A DNA stretch of 64,000 bases, taken from positions 5,580,001 to 5,644,000 of the forward strand of contig NZ_CP108484.1 in NCBI RefSeq assembly GCF_036226505.1. The letters run 5' to 3'. Positions 53,379-61,937 of this stretch are shown piece by piece. Origin of the DNA: Kitasatospora sp. NBC_01246 (GTDB lineage Bacteria; Actinomycetota; Actinomycetes; Streptomycetales; Streptomycetaceae). Position numbers and translations under genes: made by a program. Numbering within the stretch: position 1 is the first letter of the stretch; the number at the start of each line of letters is the position of its first letter. The notes under the pieces are model-generated. The model was not told where the DNA came from, ran no database searches, and worked only from the letters and a program-made list of their open reading frames with translations.

Positions 53379-54068
53379 ATGGCTGCACATCTGATCACGG
53401 GCGCGGGCTCCGGCATCGGCGCCGTCCTCGCCGAGCGCCTCGCCGAACGCGGGGACGACCTCTGGCTGCTGGCCCGCGACGCCCGCCGGGCCGCGGAGCT
53501 GCGCGAGCGCTTCCCCGGGGCGCAGACCCTGGTCGGCGACCTCGGTACGCCGGCCAAGCTCTCCTGGGCCTTCGGCCACCAGGCGCTGCCGGCGGAACTC
53601 GACTCGCTGCTGCATGTGGCGGGCGTCGTCGAGCTGGGCCAGGTCGGTGAACTGCCGGTCAAAGCCTGGCAGGACACCCTGAACGTGAACCTGGTCGCGC
53701 CCGCCGAGCTGACCCGGCTGATGCTGCCCTCGCTGCGGCTGGTCAAGGGCCACGTGGTGTTCGTGAACTCCGGCGCGGGGCTCACCGCGCACGCCGACTG
53801 GTCGGCGTACGCGGCGAGCAAGCACGGCCTGAAGGCGCTCGCGGACTCGCTGCGCCACGAGGAGCACGCCGCCGGCGTCCGGGTCACCTCGGTCTACCCG
53901 GGCCGCACCGCGACCGCGATGCAGGTCAAGGTGCACCAGCAGGAGGGCCGGGAGTACGACGCCGACCGCTTCATCGCGCCCGAGTCGGTGGCGAAGGCGG
54001 TCCTGGCCGCGCTCGACGCCTCCCGCGACGCGGAGATCACCGAGATCACCGTCCGCCCCGGGAAGTGA
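53379..54068 (+). CDS. SDR-family oxidoreductase
   Basis: 229 aa short-chain dehydrogenase. Cofactor motif ITGAGSGIGAVLAERL, DLGTPAKL region, catalytic Ser in VNSGAGLTAH and YxxxK in YAASKHG. Substrate unknown. Its stop codon lies inside the first unit of a 14-bp tandem repeat (54060-54114). Confidence 0.9.
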   Translation: MAAHLITGAGSGIGAVLAERLAERGDDLWLLARDARRAAELRERFPGAQTLVGDLGTPAKLSWAFGHQALPAELDSLLHVAGVVELGQVGELPVKAWQDTLNVNLVAPAELTRLMLPSLRLVKGHVVFVNSGAGLTAHADWSAYAASKHGLKALADSLRHEEHAAGVRVTSVYPGRTATAMQVKVHQQEGREYDADRFIAPESVAKAVLAALDASRDAEITEITVRPGK

Positions 54069-54114
54069 GCCCGGGGAAGTGAGCCCTGGGAAGTGAGGCC
54101 GGGAAGTGAGCCCC
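54060..54114 (+). repeat. Four tandem GGGAAGTGAGCCC units
   Basis: Units at 54060-54073, 54074-54087, 54088-54100 and 54101-54114 differ by one to three bases. The first contains the SDR stop codon; every unit carries a TGA. Confidence 0.85.
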
Positions 54115-54186
54115 GGGGACGTGGGTTCGCCGGCCCGAGCCCGGGCGTGGGAGGTCGGCCGGTCCGACTTCCCACGCCGGGCGCAC

Positions 54187-54192
54187 TAGGCT
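54187..54192 (+). promoter_or_regulatory. -10 box of a probably leaderless mRNA
   Basis: TAGGCT ends 7 nt before GTG 54200, where transcription would be expected to start; there is no independent ribosome binding site. Confidence 0.45.
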
Positions 54193-54199
54193 CGGGCGG

Positions 54200-55228
54200 G
54201 TGAGCAACGGACACTCTTTCCCCGACCTGCGCGGCGCCGCCACCGGCGTCGGATCGCTGCCCGGCACCGACGCGCGGGAGGCCGCCAGGACGGCCACCGG
54301 GGCGCTGGAGCAGCTGCCGTTCCTGCCCGAGCTGCCCGCCCGCGGGCCGGGCGCCGACATGATCGGGCGCAGCGCCGGCCTGCTGGTCGAGCTGTTCGCG
54401 CAGACCGAGCCCAGCGGCTGGCGCTTCACCGACCGCCCCGGCCGCGACACCCGGCGGGCCCGTGCCTGGCTGGGCGAGGACCTGGACGCCCTGGAGGAGT
54501 TCACCCAGGGCTACCAGGGCGCGCTCAAGGTGCAGGCCGTCGGCCCGTGGACGCTGGCCGCCTCGATCGAGCTGAAGCACGGCGAGAAGGCACTCGCCGA
54601 CCCCGGTGCCCGCCGGGACATCGCCGGTTCGCTCACCGAGGGGCTGCGCCGCCACCTCGACGAGGTCCGCCGCCGGATCCCCGGCGCGGCGGTGGTGCTC
54701 CAGCTCGACGAGCCCTCGCTGCCCGCGGTGCTGACCGGCGGGGTGAGGACCGCCAGCGGCTTCCAGCGGCTGCGCTCGGTGGACCGCCAGGTCGCCGAGG
54801 AGGCGCTGCGCGAGGTGATCCGCAGCGTCGACGTACCGGTGGTGGTGCACTGCTGCGCCCCGGACGTCCCGATCCCGCTGCTGCGCCGGGCCGGTGTGGC
54901 CGGAGTCTCCCTGGACTTCTCGCTGTTGACGGAACGTGAGGACGAGCAGCTCGGCGAGGCGATCGAGGCGGGCACCGTGATCCTCGCCGGCGTGGTGCCG
55001 CCCACCGACGGAGCCCCCGCTCAATCAACGGCACTGTCCGACCCGGCCGGTAGTGTCCAGGGTGTCAGGACGTTGTGGCGCAGGCTCGGGTTCGCCCCGG
55101 AGCTGCTGGGCCGCCGTGTGCTGGTGACGCCCACCTGCGGGCTGGCCGGGGCCTCTCCGGCCCACGCGCGTAAGGCGCTGTCACTCAGTGTGAGGGCGGC
55201 CCAGAGCCTGGTGGACAACCCGGAATGA
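54200..55228 (+). CDS. MetE C-terminal-domain-like protein (cobalamin-independent methionine synthase family)
   Basis: 342 aa from GTG 54200. It corresponds to the catalytic C-terminal barrel of MetE (TGVGSLPGTDAREAART, QLDEPSLPAVL) with zinc-ligand regions VVHCCAPDVP and TPTCGLAGASP. It lacks the N-terminal MetE half, so a different methyl donor or substrate is likely. Located 19 bp upstream of ligA in the same direction. The true reaction is unknown. Confidence 0.87.
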   Translation: MSNGHSFPDLRGAATGVGSLPGTDAREAARTATGALEQLPFLPELPARGPGADMIGRSAGLLVELFAQTEPSGWRFTDRPGRDTRRARAWLGEDLDALEEFTQGYQGALKVQAVGPWTLAASIELKHGEKALADPGARRDIAGSLTEGLRRHLDEVRRRIPGAAVVLQLDEPSLPAVLTGGVRTASGFQRLRSVDRQVAEEALREVIRSVDVPVVVHCCAPDVPIPLLRRAGVAGVSLDFSLLTEREDEQLGEAIEAGTVILAGVVPPTDGAPAQSTALSDPAGSVQGVRTLWRRLGFAPELLGRRVLVTPTCGLAGASPAHARKALSLSVRAAQSLVDNPE

Positions 55229-55247
55229 GAACGTAGGAGGGCTTGCG

Positions 55248-57536
55248 GTGGTGGCTGTCGAGGGCTGGGAGGAGATCCCGGCGGAGGTCCGCGGGCGGCA
55301 CGCCGAGCTGGCGGCCGAGATCGAGGACCACCGCGCCCGCTACTACGAGCAGGACGCGCCGGTCGTCACCGATGCCGAGTTCGACGCGCTGATGCGCGAG
55401 CTGGAGGCGCTGGAGGCCGGGCACCCGGCCCTGCGCACCCCCGACTCGCCGACCCAGAAGGTCGGCGGCGCCGTCACCGAGCAGTTCGCGGCCGTCGAGC
55501 ACCGCGAGCGGCTGCTCAGCCTGGACAACGCGATGGACGACGACGAGCTGGCCGCCTGGGCCGAGCGGGTCGCCACCGAGCTGGCCGGCATCGAGTACCA
55601 CTACCTCTGCGAGCTCAAGGTGGACGGCCTGGCCGTCAACCTCACCTACGAGAACGGCCAGTTGGTGCAGGCCGCGACCCGCGGCGACGGCCGGGTCGGC
55701 GAGGACATCACCGCCAACGTCCGCACCATCAAGGAGATCCCGCACCGGCTCAAGGGCGACGACGTCCCCGCGCTGGTGGAGATCCGCGGCGAGGTCTACT
55801 TCCCCACCGACGCCTTCGAGGCGCTCAACGCCTCCTTCGCCGAGGAGAACGAGCGCCGCCGGCAGGAGAACGAGGAGCGCGCCAAGGAGGGCAAGCGGCC
55901 CCGGGCGATGATCCGGCTGTTCATGAACCCGCGCAACGCGGCCGCCGGTTCGCTGCGCCAGAAGGACCCGCACATCACCGCGTCCCGCCCGCTGCACATG
56001 GTGGTGCACGGCATCGGCGCCCGGGTCGGCTTCGACATCGACAACCAGTCGCACGCCTACCGGCTGCTGCACGACTGGGGCCTGCCCACGGCCCGGCACA
56101 ACAAGGTGGTCGGCACGCTGGCCGAGGTCCGCGCCTTCATCGAGCACTTCGGCGCGCAGCGGCACTCGGTCGAGCACGAGATCGACGGCGTCGTGGTCAA
56201 GGTGGACGAGATCGCCCTCCAGGGCCGGCTCGGCGCGACCTCGAAGTCCCCGCGCTGGGCGATCGCCTGGAAGTACCCGCCGGAGGAGGTCACCGGCAAG
56301 CTCGCCGCGATCAAGGTCGGCATCGGCCGCACCGGCCGGGCCACCCCGTACGCGGTGCTGGCGGAGCCGGTGAAGGTGGCCGGCTCGATGGTGCAGTACG
56401 CGACGCTGCACAACCAGCAGATCGTCAAGGCCAAGGACGTCATGCTGGGCGACACCGTGGTGCTCCGCAAGGCCGGTGACGTCATCCCCGAGATCCTCGG
56501 CCCGGTGTACGACCTGCGGGACGGCACCGAGCAGGAGTTCGTGATGCCCTCGCACTGCCACGAGTGCGGCGCGGAGCTGCGCCCGATGGCGGAGGGCGAC
56601 ATCGACCTGCGGTGCCCCAACGCGCAGTTCTGCCCGGCCCAGATCCGCGAGCGGATCGCCTTCCTGGGCGGCCGGTCCGCGCTGGACATCGAGGGGCTGG
56701 GCTACGTCGCGGCGACGGCGCTGACCCAGCCGCTGGAGCCGGCCGAGGCGCCGGTCCGGGACGAGGGCGACATCTTCCGCCTCACCGCCGAGCAGCTGCT
56801 GCCGATCAGGGTGCTGGTCCGCGACCCGAAGACCGGCCTGCCGAAGCTCGACGACGAGACCGGCGAGGAGAAGGAGGTCTTCTTCTTCGCGACCACCACG
56901 GGCGCGGCCAAGAAGAACACCGGCCTGATGCTCGACAACATCGACCTGGCCAGGGAGCGCCCCCTCTGGCGCTTCCTCAACGGCCTGTCGATCCGGCACG
57001 TCGGCCCGGTCGCCGCGCAGGCGCTGGCCAGGGAGTTCCGTGACCTCGACCGGATCTTCGCGGCCAGCCAGGAGGAGCTGGCCGCCACCGAGGGGGTCGG
57101 TCCCGGTACGGCGCGCTCGATCGCCGAGTGGTACCAGGAGGAGTGGCACCGGGAGATCCTGGAGAAGTGGCGCGAGGCCGGGGTCCGCTTCACCGAGGAG
57201 GCCGGCGAGGAGCAGGGCGAGCGTCCGCTGGAGGGGCTGACGGTGGTGGTCACCGGCACGCTGGCCGGGCACACCCGGGACGGCGCCAAGGAGGCGCTGA
57301 CCTCGCGCGGAGCGAAGGTGACCGGATCGGTGTCGAAGAAGACCGATTTCGTGGTCGCCGGTGACAATCCCGGTTCCAAGTTCGACAAGGCCGTTCAGCT
57401 CGGGCTGCCGGTCCTGGACGACGAGGGCTTCACGGTGCTGCTGGAGCAGGGGCCGGACGCGGCTCGCAGGCACCTGGGCCTGCCCGAACCGGAAGCCGTC
57501 GCCGGGGCCGCCGAGGAGCCCCCCGCCGAGGGGTGA
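55248..57536 (+). CDS. ligA: NAD+-dependent DNA ligase
   Basis: 762 aa. Adenylation domain with nucleophile Lys 124 (CELKVDGLAV), OB-fold (GIGRTGRATPYAVLAEPV), Cys4 zinc finger (CHECG and CPNAQFC), HhH repeats, and C-terminal BRCT domain (LTVVVTGTLAGHTRDGAKEAL). Longer than the usual 670 aa because of an insert around residues 520-555 and an acidic Ala/Glu/Pro tail. Starts GTG 55248 after AGGAGG. Essential for replication and repair. Confidence 0.96.
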   Translation: MVAVEGWEEIPAEVRGRHAELAAEIEDHRARYYEQDAPVVTDAEFDALMRELEALEAGHPALRTPDSPTQKVGGAVTEQFAAVEHRERLLSLDNAMDDDELAAWAERVATELAGIEYHYLCELKVDGLAVNLTYENGQLVQAATRGDGRVGEDITANVRTIKEIPHRLKGDDVPALVEIRGEVYFPTDAFEALNASFAEENERRRQENEERAKEGKRPRAMIRLFMNPRNAAAGSLRQKDPHITASRPLHMVVHGIGARVGFDIDNQSHAYRLLHDWGLPTARHNKVVGTLAEVRAFIEHFGAQRHSVEHEIDGVVVKVDEIALQGRLGATSKSPRWAIAWKYPPEEVTGKLAAIKVGIGRTGRATPYAVLAEPVKVAGSMVQYATLHNQQIVKAKDVMLGDTVVLRKAGDVIPEILGPVYDLRDGTEQEFVMPSHCHECGAELRPMAEGDIDLRCPNAQFCPAQIRERIAFLGGRSALDIEGLGYVAATALTQPLEPAEAPVRDEGDIFRLTAEQLLPIRVLVRDPKTGLPKLDDETGEEKEVFFFATTTGAAKKNTGLMLDNIDLARERPLWRFLNGLSIRHVGPVAAQALAREFRDLDRIFAASQEELAATEGVGPGTARSIAEWYQEEWHREILEKWREAGVRFTEEAGEEQGERPLEGLTVVVTGTLAGHTRDGAKEALTSRGAKVTGSVSKKTDFVVAGDNPGSKFDKAVQLGLPVLDDEGFTVLLEQGPDAARRHLGLPEPEAVAGAAEEPPAEG

Positions 57537-57845
57537 CCCGAACTCGGAGCCACCGAGTCCGTCTTGTTATCGTCCTGATGCGCCGTCACCGGGTGCCGCG
57601 CGGTGAAAGCGGGCATTGTGTCACTGTGCGGCACCGGAACGCGGTGGCGCGCTCCCGGTTGTCCGAAAGTCTGCCCGCCGGGTGGACCCCGGAATACCCT
57701 GGAGCGCAACAGAGTGTCAGCAGGGGTGGGGGCACCGGCTGAGCCGGTCTCCGCGGGGTCGCTCATGCCCGGCAGCTGCCGGCACCGGTACGGTGCCTCA
57801 CCGTAAGGCGGCCTGACGGGGCGGGCCCGACGGAGGACAGGGCTT
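57537..57845. other. Intergenic region between ligA and the GGDEF-EAL gene
   Basis: 309 bp without a credible gene. TACCCT at 57696-57701 could be a -10 for the GGDEF-EAL gene. CCGGCAGCTGCCGG near 57769-57782 is a palindrome of unknown role. Confidence 0.4.
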
Positions 57846-59606
57846 ATGGATCGTACGACCGGCGGTGCGCCCACACGCCCGCCGCAGGGGGTGGCGGGTG
57901 CGGTCCTGCTGCTCGGAGTCCTGCTGGCCGGCGCCGCACCGCTCATCCCGCTGGCCGTCCTGGTCTACCGCTACGAGCCCGAGCTGCTGCCGCTGTTCGC
58001 GGTGCCGCTGGCCGTGCTGGTCGCGGCCTGGCGGATCGCCCGGGACCGTGCCCGTGACCAGCTCACCGACCCGCTGACGGACCTGCCCAACCGCCAGGCC
58101 CTCTTACTGGCCGCCCAGGAGGCCATCGCCGAGCACGAGCAGGGCTACAGCGTCGGGCTGATCCTGCTCGACCTCGACCGGTTCAGGTCGCTCAACGACA
58201 CGCTCGGCCACACCGCAGGCGACCGGCTGCTGGTGCACATCGCCCGCCGGCTGCACCGCGCCCTGCGCTCCGGCGCGTCCGGCGGAGCGGGACGGGAGAC
58301 GATCGACGACGTCTTCGCCGGGATGCCCCGGGACTACCGGCGCGGCCGCCCGATGGTGGCCCGGATGGGCGGCGACGAATTCGCCGTGCTGCTGCCCGGC
58401 GTCGGCTGCCCCAACACCCTGGAGCGGGTCGCCAAGGCGCTGATCGCCGAGCTGGCCGCACCGATCCGGCTGGACGGGCTGCTGCTCGTCCTGGAGGCCA
58501 GCGCCGGCGTCTGCGTCTACCCGCAGCACGCCCAGGACGCCGAGTCGCTGCTGCGCCGCGCCGACGTGGCGATGGGCCACGCCCAGCGCGGCTGCACCTC
58601 CGTCGAACAGTACGACGAGGCCCAGGACGCCGACACGCCGTACCGGATCGGGCTGCTCGGCGATCTGCGGCGGGCGCTGGAGACCGGCGAGGTGCAGCTG
58701 CACTACCAGCCCAAGGTGGCCTTCGACGGCCGGGTGGTCGGGCTGGAGGCGCTGCTGCGCTGGGACCGGCCCGGCCAGGGCAAGGTCTCGCCGGACGAGT
58801 TCGTCGGGCTCGCGGAGTCCAGCGGCCTGATGCCCCGGCTGACCGACTACGTCCTGGAAGCGGCCGTCGGCCAGCTCGCCTCCTGGCGCGAGCAGGGCCT
58901 CCAGGTGCAGGTCGCGGTGAACGTCTCGCCGCGCGACGTGCTGAACCCGGGCTTCGCCCAGCGGGTCGCCGGGCACCTCGTCCGCCACCAGGTGCCGGCT
59001 CACGCGCTCCAGCTGGAGATCACCGAGCGGCTGCTGCTGGACGACTCCCGGCGGGCCGCCGACACCCTGGCCGAGCTGCGCGGCTACGGCGTCGGGATGT
59101 CCCTGGACGACTTCGGGACGGGCCACTCCTCGCTGGTGCGGCTGCGCAGCCTGCCGGTCGGCGAGTTGAAGATCGACCGCTCCTTCGTCTCCCGGATGGT
59201 CGCCGACGACCACGACGCGGCCGTGGTCCGCTGCTCGGTGGAGCTGGCCCACTCGCTGGGCCTGACCGTGGTGGCCGAGGGCGTGGAGGACGACGAGACC
59301 TGGGAGCGGCTGCACCGGATGGGCGTGGACGCCGTCCAGGGCTGGCTGGTCTCGGCGGCGCTGCCGGCCGAGCAGGCCACCGCCTGGCTCCGGGTGCACC
59401 GCACCGGCGCCCCGCCGGTCGAGCGGTTCGGCCCGGCGGGTCAACTGCCGCGGGTGATCCAGCCGGTGGTCAAGCCGGGGATCCAGCCGGTGCTGCCTCC
59501 GGTCATCCCGCCGGTGCTGCCTCCGGTGGTCCAGGCGGTGTCGGCGGCCCAGTTGGAGGTCCAGGCGCAGGGCACGCCGAGGTGGGTCCCGACGAGCCCG
59601 CAGTAG
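57846..59606 (+). CDS. Membrane GGDEF-EAL c-di-GMP protein (RmdB-like)
   Basis: 586 aa. Two N-terminal membrane helices (about 17-40 and 46-62), GGDEF domain with intact GGDEF at 175-179, EAL domain from about 275 with EAL at 301-303, and catalytic blocks EITERLLL, DDFGTGHSSL, KIDRSFV and AEGVE. A low-complexity Pro/Val tail (PVLPPVIPPVLPPVV) follows. The gene sits directly after ligA, as for the Streptomyces phosphodiesterase RmdB, which controls development through c-di-GMP; I infer orthology from position and architecture. An insertion of about 25 residues precedes GGDEF. GGAGGA lies 9 nt before the ATG. Confidence 0.9.
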   Translation: MDRTTGGAPTRPPQGVAGAVLLLGVLLAGAAPLIPLAVLVYRYEPELLPLFAVPLAVLVAAWRIARDRARDQLTDPLTDLPNRQALLLAAQEAIAEHEQGYSVGLILLDLDRFRSLNDTLGHTAGDRLLVHIARRLHRALRSGASGGAGRETIDDVFAGMPRDYRRGRPMVARMGGDEFAVLLPGVGCPNTLERVAKALIAELAAPIRLDGLLLVLEASAGVCVYPQHAQDAESLLRRADVAMGHAQRGCTSVEQYDEAQDADTPYRIGLLGDLRRALETGEVQLHYQPKVAFDGRVVGLEALLRWDRPGQGKVSPDEFVGLAESSGLMPRLTDYVLEAAVGQLASWREQGLQVQVAVNVSPRDVLNPGFAQRVAGHLVRHQVPAHALQLEITERLLLDDSRRAADTLAELRGYGVGMSLDDFGTGHSSLVRLRSLPVGELKIDRSFVSRMVADDHDAAVVRCSVELAHSLGLTVVAEGVEDDETWERLHRMGVDAVQGWLVSAALPAEQATAWLRVHRTGAPPVERFGPAGQLPRVIQPVVKPGIQPVLPPVIPPVLPPVVQAVSAAQLEVQAQGTPRWVPTSPQ

Positions 59607-59826
59607 GGCGTCCGCGGCGGTCGCCGGCCCGGTCCCGGAGCGGGGCCGGGGCAGGGTGACCGCCCCGCGGGGTTACTCGTTGGCCGGTGGCCGGGCCGGG
59701 CCCCATAGGATGGGGTCCACAGACCAAGAGGACGGGAGCGCCGAGCCGGCTGCTCCTGCCCGGGCCCGGCACCGCCTGAGCGCGGCGCCGGGTCTCACCA
59801 GAACTCACACCCCTGAGGATCGCCGC

Positions 59827-60123
59827 ATGCCTGGCATCACGCGCGAGGAGGTCGCCCACCTCGCTCGGCTGTCGCGTCTTGAGTTGCAGGCCGAAGAGCT
59901 GGACCACTTCGCCGAGCAGCTCGACGTGATCATCGGCGCGGTCGCGCGCGTTTCCGAGGTCGCCGGACAGGACGTCCCGCCGACCTCCCACCCCCTCCCG
60001 CTGACCAACGTCATGCGGGCGGACGTGGTGCGACCGTCGCTCACCCCGGAGCAGGCGCTGTCCGGCGCCCCCGCCGCCGAGGAGCAGCGTTTCCGTGTGC
60101 CGCAGATCCTCGGGGAGGACTGA
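59827..60123 (+). CDS. gatC: Asp/Glu-tRNA amidotransferase subunit C
   Basis: 98 aa. Typical GatC: ITREEVAHLARLSRLELQAEELDHFAEQL and VMRADVVRPSLTPEQAL. A TAGGAT -10 box lies at 59706-59711. First gene of gatC-gatA-(small protein)-gatB, which makes Gln-tRNA(Gln) and/or Asn-tRNA(Asn) from mischarged tRNA. Confidence 0.95.
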   Translation: MPGITREEVAHLARLSRLELQAEELDHFAEQLDVIIGAVARVSEVAGQDVPPTSHPLPLTNVMRADVVRPSLTPEQALSGAPAAEEQRFRVPQILGED

Positions 60124-60126
60124 CCG

Positions 60127-61620
60127 ATGACCGACCTGATCCGTTACACCGCGGCCGAGACCGCGAGTGCCATCGCCAAGGGCGAGGTCTCCGCCGTCGA
60201 GGTCGCCCAGGCGCACCTGGACCGCATCGGCGCCGTCGACAAGAAGGTCAACGCCTTCCTGCACGTCGACACCGAGGGCGCGCTGGACGCCGCCAGGGCC
60301 GTCGACGAGAAGCGCGCCAAGGGCGAGGAGCTGGGCCCGCTGGCCGGCGTCCCGCTCGCGCTGAAGGACGTCTTCACCACCAAGGGCGTGCCGACCACCT
60401 GCGGGTCCAAGATCCTCGAAGGCTGGATCCCGCCGTACGACGCCACCCTGACCTCGCGTCTCAAGGACGCGGGCGTGGTGATCCTCGGCAAGACCAACAT
60501 GGACGAGTTCGCGATGGGCTCCTCCACCGAGAACTCGGCCTACGGCCCCACCGGCAACCCGTGGGACCTCAGCCGGATCCCCGGCGGTTCCGGCGGTGGC
60601 TCGGCCGCCGCGCTGGCCGCCTTCGAGGCCCCGCTGGCGATCGGCACCGACACCGGCGGCTCGATCCGCCAGCCCGGCGCCGTCACCGGCACCGTCGGCG
60701 TGAAGCCCACCTACGGGTCGGTCTCCCGCTACGGCCTGGTCGCGTTCTCCTCCTCGCTGGACCAGGGCGGTCCGTGCGCCCGCACCGTGCTCGACGCGGC
60801 GCTGCTGCACGAGGCGATCGCCGGCCACGACCCGCTGGACTCCACCTCGATCGACGCGCCCGTCCCGGCCGTGGTCGAGGCCGCCAAGCTGCGCGACGTG
60901 CGCGGCATGCGGATCGGCGTGGTCAAGGAGTTCGCCGGCGAGGGCTACCAGGCCGGCGTCATGCAGCGGTTCAACGAGTCCGTCGAGCTGCTGCGCGAGC
61001 TGGGCGCGGAGGTCGTCGAGGTCTCCTGCCCGTCGTTCACCCTGGCGCTGCCCGCGTACTACCTGATCGCGCCCAGCGAGGCCTCGTCCAACCTGGCCCG
61101 CTTCGACGCGATGCGCTACGGCCTGCGGGTCGGCGACGACGGCACCCGCTCGGCCGAGGACGTCACCGCCCTCACCCGCGAGGCCGGCTTCGGCCCCGAG
61201 GTGAAGCGCCGGATCATCCTCGGCACCTACGCCCTCTCCTCGGGCTACTACGACGCCTACTACGGCTCGGCCCAGAAGGTGCGCACGCTCATCTCGCGCG
61301 ACTTCGACACCGCCTTCGCCGGCGTGGACGTGCTGGTCTCACCGACCACGCCGACCACCGCCTTCCCGATCGGCGAGCGCGCCGACGACCCGATGGCGAT
61401 GTACCTGGCCGACCTCTGCACGATTCCGTCGAACCTCGCGGGCAACGCGGCCATGTCGCTGCCCTGCGGGCTGGCGCCGGAGGACAATCTCCCGGTCGGC
61501 CTGCAGATCATCGCACCCGCGATGGCGGACGACCGCCTGTACCGCGTGGGCGGCGCCGTCGAGGCCGCACTCAACGACAAGTGGGGGCACACCCTGCTGG
61601 AGGAGGCACCGGCACTGTGA
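60127..61620 (+). CDS. gatA: Asp/Glu-tRNA amidotransferase subunit A
   Basis: 497 aa amidase-signature enzyme that supplies ammonia from glutamine. The Lys-Ser-Ser triad is visible: LALKDVF, GGSGGGSAAAL, and GTDTGGSIRQPG. Starts 4 bp after the gatC stop; its own stop overlaps the next start (GTGA). Confidence 0.97.
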   Translation: MTDLIRYTAAETASAIAKGEVSAVEVAQAHLDRIGAVDKKVNAFLHVDTEGALDAARAVDEKRAKGEELGPLAGVPLALKDVFTTKGVPTTCGSKILEGWIPPYDATLTSRLKDAGVVILGKTNMDEFAMGSSTENSAYGPTGNPWDLSRIPGGSGGGSAAALAAFEAPLAIGTDTGGSIRQPGAVTGTVGVKPTYGSVSRYGLVAFSSSLDQGGPCARTVLDAALLHEAIAGHDPLDSTSIDAPVPAVVEAAKLRDVRGMRIGVVKEFAGEGYQAGVMQRFNESVELLRELGAEVVEVSCPSFTLALPAYYLIAPSEASSNLARFDAMRYGLRVGDDGTRSAEDVTALTREAGFGPEVKRRIILGTYALSSGYYDAYYGSAQKVRTLISRDFDTAFAGVDVLVSPTTPTTAFPIGERADDPMAMYLADLCTIPSNLAGNAAMSLPCGLAPEDNLPVGLQIIAPAMADDRLYRVGGAVEAALNDKWGHTLLEEAPAL

Positions 61621-61856
61621 GCAAGCTCGAAAAGGCGAAGGGCTTCAAGCACTCCAAGCCCGGCCTGTGGCTGTCCATCGGCACCAGCACGTTCGGCGCG
61701 GTCTCGATCGTCAAGGACATCCGGAAGGCGCGCGGCGAGAGCGACACGCTCAAGCTGATCAACGCCCTGGTCGGTGCGGCGGCGCTGGTCACCGGCACCG
61801 CCCTGCTGGTGCGCGAGTTGCGCCGGCTCGGCGACGACGACGTGCTGCTGGGCTGA
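61617..61856 (+). CDS. Small conserved protein in the gat operon
   Basis: 79 aa from GTG 61617, overlapping the gatA stop by 4 bp. Basic N-terminus (SKLEKAKGFKHSKPGLW), a possible weak membrane helix (INALVGAAALVTGTALLV), acidic end RLGDDDVLLG. Function unknown; tight coupling to gatA supports that it is translated. Confidence 0.75.
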   Translation: MSKLEKAKGFKHSKPGLWLSIGTSTFGAVSIVKDIRKARGESDTLKLINALVGAAALVTGTALLVRELRRLGDDDVLLG

Positions 61857-61866
61857 GAACGCCCTC

Positions 61867-61902
61867 GGCCCGGCCGCGCACCCGACCGTGCGCGGCCGGG
61901 CC
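61867..61902 (+). terminator. 15-bp hairpin before gatB
   Basis: GGCCCGGCCGCGCAC (61867-61881) pairs with GTGCGCGGCCGGGCC (61888-61902), loop CCGACC. It lies inside the gat operon, so gatB may have partial independence or be read through. Confidence 0.6.
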
Positions 61903-61937
61903 CGTACCTCCACAGACTTTTAAGCGAAGGGGACGCT

